A program made the translations under genes and the position numbers. Of a stretch of DNA of 39,866 nucleotides, positions 33,241-39,866 are shown in pieces (position 1 is the first letter of the stretch; every line of letters starts with the position of its first letter). The stretch is from Promethearchaeia archaeon (GTDB lineage Archaea > Asgardarchaeota > Lokiarchaeia > Sigyniarchaeales > SOKP01). Below the pieces are notes generated by a model. It was given only the letters and a program-made list of their open reading frames with translations. It was not told the origin of the DNA and searched no databases. The stretch is from the NCBI GenBank assembly GCA_029856125.1, contig JAHQWJ010000051.1, positions 1-39,866 on the forward strand. Direction: 5' to 3'.

Positions 33241-33927
33241 ATGAGCAACACTCCAAATATTCAAACTATTTTTTTTTATATTTTAAGTGAAGGTTTGTTT
33301 GCAACCTTAGCCCTTACAGCCCTAGGTTTATTAATTGGATTTGCAATAGGTCTTTTACTAGCGCTTATGCGGGTTTACGGCCCTACAGAAATAGGGTGGT
33401 TCGCAAGCGGTTATGAGAAAATATTTCGTGGCATTCCAGTTCTGGTTCTTATCTTTATCTTCTCTTTTGGAATACCTGGGTTGTTTTCGTATCTAGAACC
33501 TCTTGAGAGACCGATTGCTGGAGTAATATTAGCACTTGGGCTTCGTAGTGGTGCCTATCAGTCTCAAATATTTCGTGGAGCTATTCTATCAGTAAATCCA
33601 GGGCAAATGGAAGCTGCTCGTGCTATAGGAATGAACGGATTTCAATCTTTCCGTCATATTGTATTTCCTCAGGCACTACGACTGGCTGTACCCAGCTGGT
33701 CCAATGAGTATGCAGTGGTTATTAAAGATTCATCTTTCGCATATGGGGTTGGAATTGTTGAGATGACCAGAGTGGCTTTCGATATAGCAGCAAACTTTCC
33801 GGTGCTTATGCCTCTTTCAATGGCTATAGTTGCGATCCTATACCTTATTTTTACTTATCCTGTGACGAAATTATTTGGTGAACGGCAAACTAAGAAACTA
33901 AAGGATTTCGGAATGGGGGGAGGTTAG
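33241..33927 (+). CDS. Amino-acid ABC transporter permease 1
   Basis: HisM/HisQ-type permease of about five membrane helices. The cytoplasmic EAA loop [20 protein letters not shown] contacts the ATPase. It starts 3 nt after the binding-protein stop. It should form a heterodimer with the permease at 34718. Confidence 0.92.
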   Translation: MSNTPNIQTIFFYILSEGLFATLALTALGLLIGFAIGLLLALMRVYGPTEIGWFASGYEKIFRGIPVLVLIFIFSFGIPGLFSYLEPLERPIAGVILALGLRSGAYQSQIFRGAILSVNPGQMEAARAIGMNGFQSFRHIVFPQALRLAVPSWSNEYAVVIKDSSFAYGVGIVEMTRVAFDIAANFPVLMPLSMAIVAILYLIFTYPVTKLFGERQTKKLKDFGMGGG

Positions 33928-33929
33928 AT

Positions 33930-34712
33930 ATGGAAAAAAATGTATTAAACGTGGTCGATGTTTGGAAGGCGTATGACGAATTGGAGGTTCTAAAAGGGGT
34001 TTCATTTGAATTAGCAAAACGAGAAGTTAAAGTAATCTTTGGACCGAGTGGTTCTGGGAAAAGTACACTACTTCGCTGTATTAATATGCTAACTCCGCCA
34101 GACAAGGGTGAAATATATCTTTCAGGGCAGAATCTTATAGCGCCTGGAGTAGATCTTAATGCAATGCGAGCTAAGATCGGCATGGTATTCCAACATTTTA
34201 ATCTTTTCTCTCATCTCAAAGCAATTGATAATGTTAGTGTTGGTCTTCGTCGAGTAAAAGGATTTACAAAGGAAGATGCTCGTGCAAAAGCACTAGATGC
34301 GTTATATCAAGTTAAAATGGCAGAATGGGCAGAACATTACCCTGCACAACTATCTGGCGGACAACAACAACGTGTGGGCATAGCTCGTGCTTTAGCTATG
34401 AAACCGGATTTAATTTTGTTTGATGAACCAACATCTGCATTAGATCCTGAGCTTATAGGTGAAGTATTACAGGTTATGTTGGAAATTGCTAAAGCGGGCA
34501 CTACTATGGTGGTGGTCACGCATGAAATGGGGTTCGCTCGTGCAGTGGCGTCAGAAATGATTTTCCTCGATCAGGGTGTCGTTATCGAGCGTGGAACTCC
34601 CGAACACTTTTTCGTCTCCCCTGAAACCGAGCGTGTAAAACACTTTCTTAGACAGATTAATATTTTATATGGACATCACGAAGAACTTTTAAAAGAATTT
34701 AATGAGGATTAA
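33930..34712 (+). CDS. Amino-acid ABC transporter ATPase
   Basis: GlnQ/HisP-type ATPase, 260 aa. Walker A GPSGSGKS (38-45), Q-loop FQHFNLF, signature LSGGQQQR, Walker [14 protein letters not shown] and the switch histidine in [10 protein letters not shown] are all intact, so it should be active. It follows permease 1 by 2 nt. It powers the transporter encoded by its neighbours. Confidence 0.95.
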   Translation: MEKNVLNVVDVWKAYDELEVLKGVSFELAKREVKVIFGPSGSGKSTLLRCINMLTPPDKGEIYLSGQNLIAPGVDLNAMRAKIGMVFQHFNLFSHLKAIDNVSVGLRRVKGFTKEDARAKALDALYQVKMAEWAEHYPAQLSGGQQQRVGIARALAMKPDLILFDEPTSALDPELIGEVLQVMLEIAKAGTTMVVVTHEMGFARAVASEMIFLDQGVVIERGTPEHFFVSPETERVKHFLRQINILYGHHEELLKEFNED

Positions 34713-34717
34713 AAACT

Positions 34718-35497
34718 ATGATTTTCCAAGTTCTTCCTCAAGAATTATTAGATTTACTTCGCGTGCTGGAATTCTGGGATCACATCCTCATAGGTTTGGC
34801 AAAAACTATGTGGTTATATGTTTGGGCACTTCTGTTTGGCTTTTTTCTTGGTCTTTTACTCGCTCTTCTTCGCCATTATGGTGGAAGGATTCTTTCACGG
34901 ATTGCCACTGGATATGTTGAGATTGTACGCGGTACACCTTTACTTATACAGTTGCTCTTTATTTACTTTCTTCCCTTTAGTATAAATTCTTTCCTAGATG
35001 CACAAGGTCTTCCTTTTATCCCCATAGGGAGATGGAGTATTTATGTCACTTCAGAACTCTTTGGAAGAACTATGACTATGGTCTTTTTAGATCACATAAC
35101 ATTAATGGGAATCCTTACGTTAAGCCTTAATAGTGCAGCTTATCAAGCGGAATACTTACGTGGGGCTGTTATGTCCATTAGTAGCGGACAATTAGAGGCT
35201 GCTCAATCGATTGGTATGTCTCGTCGGTCTGGTATTTTGCATATCGTATTGCCCCAGGCCCTACGTCGTGTTATTCCCTCATGGTCTAACGAAGCTGCTT
35301 ATCTTCCTAAGTATACTGTCGTTGTCTTTTATATAGGATTAACAGAACTTTTTGCACAGGCACATTATATAATTTCAGAAACTTTTCTCACACTCTCTGT
35401 ATACATAGTTGTAGCACTCATTTTTTTAGTGATTATCACACTTATCTCCAAATCATTGGACATCCTCTACAAATGGACAGCTATACCTGGTTTGTAA
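34718..35497 (+). CDS. Amino-acid ABC transporter permease 2
   Basis: Second HisM/HisQ-type permease, 259 aa. EAA loop LEAAQSIGMSRRSGILHIVL is clear; EIVRGTPLLIQLLFIYF precedes it. A loop of about 35 residues between two helices (about 90-125) is longer than in permease 1. It lies 5 nt after the ATPase stop and closes the operon. Confidence 0.92.
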   Translation: MIFQVLPQELLDLLRVLEFWDHILIGLAKTMWLYVWALLFGFFLGLLLALLRHYGGRILSRIATGYVEIVRGTPLLIQLLFIYFLPFSINSFLDAQGLPFIPIGRWSIYVTSELFGRTMTMVFLDHITLMGILTLSLNSAAYQAEYLRGAVMSISSGQLEAAQSIGMSRRSGILHIVLPQALRRVIPSWSNEAAYLPKYTVVVFYIGLTELFAQAHYIISETFLTLSVYIVVALIFLVIITLISKSLDILYKWTAIPGL

Positions 35498-35528
35498 ACC
35501 TTAGTAAGAATAAATTATACTAATTTCC

Positions 35529-35537
35529 TTTTTTTTT
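35529..35537 (+). terminator. Terminator of the ABC operon
   Basis: Nine T in a row, about 30 nt after the permease 2 stop, matching archaeal oligo-T termination. Confidence 0.5.
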
Positions 35538-35652
35538 ACTCTTTCGCTCAATTAATTAAAAAGTTACTCTAGGGATATTGAGTTAACAATACAAGAATTC
35601 CTTTATTTACATAAAACTATTTTCAATTATGTAAGTTTGAAATATATTAATA

Positions 35653-36780
35653 CTATTTCTTCAATTCCATGATTAATTCGTGTATGCGATTAAGTCCTGA
35701 TGTAAGGTAATCTGGTGGTAATCCAAAACTTATCCGAAAAAATTTATCCATACCAAAATGGTCACCTGGCACAATAAAAACACTCTTCTCCTTACGCAAG
35801 CGTTCTGCAAATTCAGTGGAATTGATGTCTAAATGATAGCGAACAAACGCGATTGCGGCAGCTTGTGAAGGGATAACGCTAAAAATATTTTCATGGCTAT
35901 CCATCCATCGTTGAAGAATAGGATATCCTTGTCGAATGAAATTACGAGTACGCTGAATAATTCGTTGTCTTACCTTTGGAGACAACGCAATTGCAGCAAG
36001 TTTGTTTGATAACATTGTAGCACTAATTGTAGTGTATTCATGCCGTGCCCAAATATCCTTTATAGTTTCAGTAGGTGCAACTGCCCATCCAATACGAAGC
36101 CCAGGTAAGCCATAAGCTTTACTCATGCTACCTATTGCTATCACTTTCTCATAGCGTCCAAAAAAGGAAGGCGTTTCATCATCTCTTAATCGTTCAGCAC
36201 CAATGTATACTTCATCAGCTAAAATCCATGCGTTAACTCGGTCTGCTATAGCAATTATACTATCCATTTCATTCTCATTCAAGATGTAACCTGTGGGATT
36301 GTTAGGATTGCAGATGGCAATGAGTTTAGTTTTCTTGGAGACAATCTTATCTAATTCAATTAAGTCAGGTGCCCAACCATTTTCTTCAAGTAGATGGAAT
36401 TCTTTTATTTTGAAACCGTGGTTCTGAGCAATACCCCAAATTTGCATATAATTTGGTAACATAATTACTATTTCATCATTTGGGTTAAGTAGTGTACAAG
36501 TTGCGTTGTAATTCGCTTCAATCGCTCCTGTTGTAACTAGAATGTTTTTCGTGGTAGCTCCATCATATAGAGCGGCAATATTTTCCCGTAATTCGGGAAT
36601 ACCCTCAACATGTGGGTAATTCAGATCAGTAGCAAGTAAATCGTTAATGTAATCAGGATCATCTGACAATAATTCACTGAGCAAAATTGGGTGAACTCCA
36701 CTTTCGGACAGGTTAAAATCAACTTCCTGCTCAAACTTGGACATCCAACGTTCCATAAGAAAAGGTTGAAATTTAGACAT
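35653..36780 (-). CDS. PLP-dependent aminotransferase, class I (second)
   Basis: The 375-aa protein opens MSKFQPFLMERWMSKFE with NLSESGVHPI, a start seen in capreomycidine-synthase-like aminotransferases. Sites: NPNNPTG (158-164), LADEVYIG (D189), SMSKAYGLPGLRIGW with PLP lysine K221, and RISFG near the C-terminus. It shares little with the other aminotransferase beyond these motifs. It is convergent with the ABC operon, next to it, and may act on the imported amino acid, possibly arginine-like if the VioD resemblance holds; that is an inference. Confidence 0.88.
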   Translation of the reverse strand: MSKFQPFLMERWMSKFEQEVDFNLSESGVHPILLSELLSDDPDYINDLLATDLNYPHVEGIPELRENIAALYDGATTKNILVTTGAIEANYNATCTLLNPNDEIVIMLPNYMQIWGIAQNHGFKIKEFHLLEENGWAPDLIELDKIVSKKTKLIAICNPNNPTGYILNENEMDSIIAIADRVNAWILADEVYIGAERLRDDETPSFFGRYEKVIAIGSMSKAYGLPGLRIGWAVAPTETIKDIWARHEYTTISATMLSNKLAAIALSPKVRQRIIQRTRNFIRQGYPILQRWMDSHENIFSVIPSQAAAIAFVRYHLDINSTEFAERLRKEKSVFIVPGDHFGMDKFFRISFGLPPDYLTSGLNRIHELIMELKK

Positions 36781-36978
36781 TTTACTATTTTCCTATTTAA
36801 GATTAAAGAATTATTTATTATCTATAGATCTTAAATTCTTCAAACATTTTTATACTTTGATCATCAAATGAATTAATTTACTTCTTTCTAATTCTAAACA
36901 GATGATTGAAAAAGGTTTTATCATACTATTTTATTTTTATGAAACATTATAGAAATTTAATTAATTATTGATGAAGTC

Positions 36979-38037
36979 ATGATTAAATTGAGAATTGTTG
37001 ATTTAAGGTCTGATACAGTAACAAAACCTTCTCCTGAGATGTGGGACACGATAAAATTAATGGATAATTCTAAGCTAGGAGATGATGTAGAGGGAGAGGA
37101 TCCAACTGTTAATGAATTAGAAGAAAAAGCTGCTAAACTCGTTGGAAAAGAAGCAGCCCTACTAGTAACTTCGGGAACTCAGGGCAATTTAGTGTCAGTG
37201 CTCTCGCAAACAAAACCTGGTGATGAAATATTATTAGAGGAATTTAACCATATATATGCCCATGAAGTAGGGAACGCAGCAAGGATCGGAGGATTAATGA
37301 TTAGAACATATTCTTCTAATAAAGGAGTTCCCTCTTTTGAGTATTTACAATCTTTAATTAGAGATAAGGAGAATATACATAATCCTCCATCATCACTATT
37401 GTGCACCGAGAATACTCATAATTACCATGGTGGTGCTATAATTAGTATTGATACTCTAAGGAGAATGAAAGAATTCGCAAAGAAAAATGAACTAAAATTT
37501 CACTTAGATGGTGCAAGAATTTTTAACGCAGCAGTTGGATTAAACGTACCAGTTACAGAATTTACAAAACATGTTGATAGCGTAATGTTTTGTTTGTCTA
37601 AAGGGCTCTCATGCCCTGTAGGATCGATTGTAGCCGGTTCCAAAGAAACAATTGCTAAAGCAAGGAAGTTTCGAAAAATGCTTGGAGGGGGAATGCGTCA
37701 AGCAGGAATTATTGCTGCTTTTGGACTCATTGCACTAAAACCTAAATGGATAAATAGACTTAACGAGGATCATAAAAATGCGAAACTTCTAGCTGAAGGA
37801 TTAAAAACTATTAGCTTGCCAGTAAAGGTTCATCCTCCAGACACAAATATAGTGATCGTTGAGTTGTTAGAAAAGGTAAAAATACATAAAATAATTAATC
37901 AACTAAACAATGCAGGAATATTAGCATTTAACATTAGTAAACAAAAAATTAGGTTTGTCACTCATTATGGAATTGATGAACATGATGTTGATCATAGTAT
38001 TGAGCAAATCGGATTTATTTTAAAAAAGAATTTGTAA
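36979..38037 (+). CDS. ltaE: Threonine aldolase (low specificity)
   Basis: Cleaves threonine to glycine and acetaldehyde. The family start VDLRSDTVTKPSPEMW, DDVEGEDPTVNELE, TSGTQGN, FHLDGARIFNA (D177, R180) and FCLSKGLSCPVGS with PLP lysine K208 are all present. 352 aa is normal. Together with threonine dehydratase it gives two routes for threonine breakdown in one region. It stands divergent from the second aminotransferase gene. Confidence 0.92.
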   Translation: MIKLRIVDLRSDTVTKPSPEMWDTIKLMDNSKLGDDVEGEDPTVNELEEKAAKLVGKEAALLVTSGTQGNLVSVLSQTKPGDEILLEEFNHIYAHEVGNAARIGGLMIRTYSSNKGVPSFEYLQSLIRDKENIHNPPSSLLCTENTHNYHGGAIISIDTLRRMKEFAKKNELKFHLDGARIFNAAVGLNVPVTEFTKHVDSVMFCLSKGLSCPVGSIVAGSKETIAKARKFRKMLGGGMRQAGIIAAFGLIALKPKWINRLNEDHKNAKLLAEGLKTISLPVKVHPPDTNIVIVELLEKVKIHKIINQLNNAGILAFNISKQKIRFVTHYGIDEHDVDHSIEQIGFILKKNL

Positions 38038-38087
38038 CAGCCTAAAAAATTATTAAATTCAATATTGAAGGAGTAGAAACTTAACTA

Positions 38088-38909
38088 ATGGATATAGACG
38101 ATTTTGAAGACATTTTATATGAGAAAGAGGAAAATGGTATTTGTACGATTACCATAAATAGACCAGAAAGACGAAATGCAGTTACACATTTGTCATTTCT
38201 AGAGATTTTTACAGTTTTAGGGGATATGGAAAAAGATAAGAACGCAAAAGTCCTCATAATCACGGGAAATCCCGAGGGAAATGCATTCTCATCCGGTGGG
38301 TATTTTGAGCCAAACTACTTTGAAAAGATACATAAAGAGATCAGAGCGGAAATAGATCTGATGGATATAGCTCAAAAAAGATTATGTATGGCACTCTGGA
38401 AATTTACTAAACCCGTTATTGCTGCGATAAACGGATTGGCAATTGGTGGTGCCATTACAATGCCATTATCTGGAGCGGATCTTATATATATAGCTGAGGA
38501 TGCTTGGTTGGGATTTTATTTTTCCCAGAGAGCCATCATCCCTGAATTTAGTGCCTCGTTTATGTTGCCTTTTTTAGTTGGATTTCAAAAAGCTAAGGAA
38601 ATTTGTTTTTTTGGTGATAAAATCACAGCCCAAAAAGCTTTTGAGCTTGGTCTCGTGAACAAAGTCTTACCCAGGGAAGAATTAATACCATTTGCTAGAC
38701 AACAAGCGTTGAGATTAATTCCTCCTAAAGGACCATCTCTATCGCTAAAACTAATGAAAAAAACCATGCACGCTTATTTCATTGATATTTTAGATAAAAC
38801 ATTAGATTTAGAAAATAAAAGTTTAAGGAGAACATTTAGATCAAAAGATTTCAACGAATCCATGAGAGCTTTAAAAGAAAAGAGAGACCCCGTTTTTATT
38901 GGGCGATAA
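38088..38909 (+). CDS. Crotonase-family protein, isomerase-like
   Basis: A 273-aa crotonase with INRPERRNAVTH, an altered oxyanion loop AFSSGGYFE and GLAIGGAITMPLSGADL. The first hydratase glutamate is replaced by Thr124; an acidic residue lies instead in IIPEFSAS (E153), the arrangement seen in enoyl-CoA isomerases and related members. It probably is not a standard hydratase. It lies 50 nt downstream of ltaE with a GAAGGAG site near 38067. Confidence 0.85.
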   Translation: MDIDDFEDILYEKEENGICTITINRPERRNAVTHLSFLEIFTVLGDMEKDKNAKVLIITGNPEGNAFSSGGYFEPNYFEKIHKEIRAEIDLMDIAQKRLCMALWKFTKPVIAAINGLAIGGAITMPLSGADLIYIAEDAWLGFYFSQRAIIPEFSASFMLPFLVGFQKAKEICFFGDKITAQKAFELGLVNKVLPREELIPFARQQALRLIPPKGPSLSLKLMKKTMHAYFIDILDKTLDLENKSLRRTFRSKDFNESMRALKEKRDPVFIGR

Positions 38910-38916
38910 TTAAAAA

Positions 38917-38924
38917 ACTTTTTT
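38917..38924. terminator. T-run between convergent crotonase genes
   Basis: TTTTTTTT follows the stop of the plus-strand crotonase by 8 nt; the flanking A run (38910-38915) would serve the opposite strand. The gap between the two stops is only 51 nt. Confidence 0.45.
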
Positions 38925-38960
38925 TTAAAAATTAAGAAAGAGTGGAAAAAATTTTAATAT

Positions 38961-39785
38961 TTATTTAGATCGCCATTTCGGTTTAGTTTTCTGCAATCTT
39001 GCGAGAGCCCCGGACATTGCATCTTTAGTTTGAAGTAATTGAGAACTGACTAAAGTTTCTAATTCAAGCCCAAAAAATACATCTTTACCGTAACAATTGT
39101 CAATTAATTTTTTTGCTAAACCTACGGCGAGTGGAGCGCTATCAATAAGTTCGTCGGAATACATTTTAATAATTGAATCTAATTCCTCGGGAGTTTTTGC
39201 TACTCTATTTACAACTCCAAGCCTGTAAGCTTCGTTTCCGTCGAAATTCCTTCCTGTCAAAATAATGTCTTTAGCGTTAGGGATTCCACATAGTCTTACT
39301 GTTCTTATAGTTCCTCCTACATCTGGATTCATCCCAATCTTTGTTTCTAGCATGCTAAAATTCGCGGAATCTAAACAGAATCTAAAATCACAAGCGAGTG
39401 ATAGCTCAAAAGCCATGCCAAAACAATAACCGTTAATTTTAGCTATTACTGGTTTTTCCATTTTTTCAATTTTAGTAAAAATTGGCTGTATCCAAGTATT
39501 AGCGAAATATCTAAAATTGTGGGGTACTCTTAAATCCGGAATTACTCCTTCTGGATCTTTTTCTTGGCCTGTTAAAAAGTTCAAGTCGATACCTGCACTA
39601 AAAAAATCGTCCCCACCTGTGATAATGACGACCCTAGTTTTAGATCTCTCAACTTTATCTATAGCATTCTGAAGTCCTACTAATAAATCATAATTCATCG
39701 CATTTTTCTTTGCTGGTCGGTTCAATTTTATAGTTGTTGTACTTCCATCTTCGTTTTCTTCTATTAAAACTGCTTTTTCATTCAC
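38961..39785 (-). CDS. Enoyl-CoA hydratase
   Basis: A 274-aa crotonase with both catalytic glutamates: E127 in GMAFELSLACDF and E147 in FSMLETKIGMNPDVGGT. The oxyanion loop FFSAGIDL (61-68) is standard. It therefore should hydrate 2-enoyl-CoA in fatty-acid or amino-acid degradation. Of the three crotonases in the window it alone has the complete hydratase site. Partner genes of beta-oxidation (acyl-CoA and 3-hydroxyacyl-CoA dehydrogenases) are not in the window. Confidence 0.9.
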   Translation of the reverse strand: MNEKAVLIEENEDGSTTTIKLNRPAKKNAMNYDLLVGLQNAIDKVERSKTRVVIITGGDDFFSAGIDLNFLTGQEKDPEGVIPDLRVPHNFRYFANTWIQPIFTKIEKMEKPVIAKINGYCFGMAFELSLACDFRFCLDSANFSMLETKIGMNPDVGGTIRTVRLCGIPNAKDIILTGRNFDGNEAYRLGVVNRVAKTPEELDSIIKMYSDELIDSAPLAVGLAKKLIDNCYGKDVFFGLELETLVSSQLLQTKDAMSGALARLQKTKPKWRSK

Positions 39786-39866
39786 AATTTTTCACTTTAA
39801 TAATTTTAATTAATTCTTATAAATATAATAAAGGTAAAAAAAAAATGTATTAAATTTTTATTATAT

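Noticed and set aside
1..39866. tRNA, rRNA, CRISPR, insertion sequence or integrase
   Set aside because: I looked for T-arm GGTTCGA boxes, repeat-spacer patterns and terminal inverted repeats in the gaps and saw none that held up.

Overview
The window reads as a low-GC archaeal chromosome segment, most likely from an Asgard archaeon (Lokiarchaeia-like). The evidence is a Rab-like small GTPase beside longin/roadblock-type proteins, a tetraether lipid synthase, archaeal CO dehydrogenase/acetyl-CoA synthase subunits, an archaeal-type NMN adenylyltransferase, and TATA boxes about 25 nt upstream of several starts. No rRNA, tRNA, CRISPR array, insertion sequence or integrase was recognised. The taxonomic call is an inference.

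Layout. 0-5.9 kb (minus strand): a membrane protein cut by the window edge, a MoaD/ThiS-like beta-grasp protein, then a probable operon of a TetR regulator, a SAP-SWIM protein, nicotinate phosphoribosyltransferase, a small frameshifted membrane ORF, tetraether synthase (tes) and a 95-aa protein. 6-12.7 kb: small unknown proteins, an epoxide-hydrolase-like protein, a membrane PHP-domain protein, an Mre11-like nuclease, nadM and a DUF2061 membrane protein. 12.7-15.2 kb: cdhB-cdhC (minus) with a divergent CooT-like nickel protein (plus), a carbon-fixation/acetyl-CoA cassette. 15.4-17.9 kb: a fused HsdM-HsdS methyltransferase overlapping a GNAT acetyltransferase. 18-19.3 kb: a ferredoxin and a nitronate-monooxygenase-like protein.

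19.6-23 kb (minus) is the most Asgard-specific part: an OsmC-zinc-ribbon fusion, a coiled-coil protein, a two-domain longin/roadblock-like protein, a Rab-like GTPase, a half-size paralogue of the two-domain protein, and a cysteine-containing unknown. This looks like a self-contained GTPase regulatory module.

23-27 kb is lipid/acyl-CoA metabolism: a crotonase, a DUF998 membrane protein, and a tight thiolase-DUF35-SCP2 operon in which the thiolase nucleophile position is Gly instead of Cys. 27-28.3 kb holds a membrane acyltransferase. 28.7-38 kb is an amino-acid use island: an aminotransferase, threonine dehydratase plus an ornithine-cyclodeaminase-family protein, a complete polar amino-acid ABC transporter, a second aminotransferase and threonine aldolase. 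38-39.8 kb carries two more crotonases, only one with both hydratase glutamates.

Taken together the genes suggest an anaerobe that takes up and breaks down amino acids, handles acyl-CoA thioesters, and links to the Wood-Ljungdahl pathway through acetyl-CoA synthase. Several gaps also hold coding-like stretches without a normal start, read here as gene remnants or frameshifted small genes.
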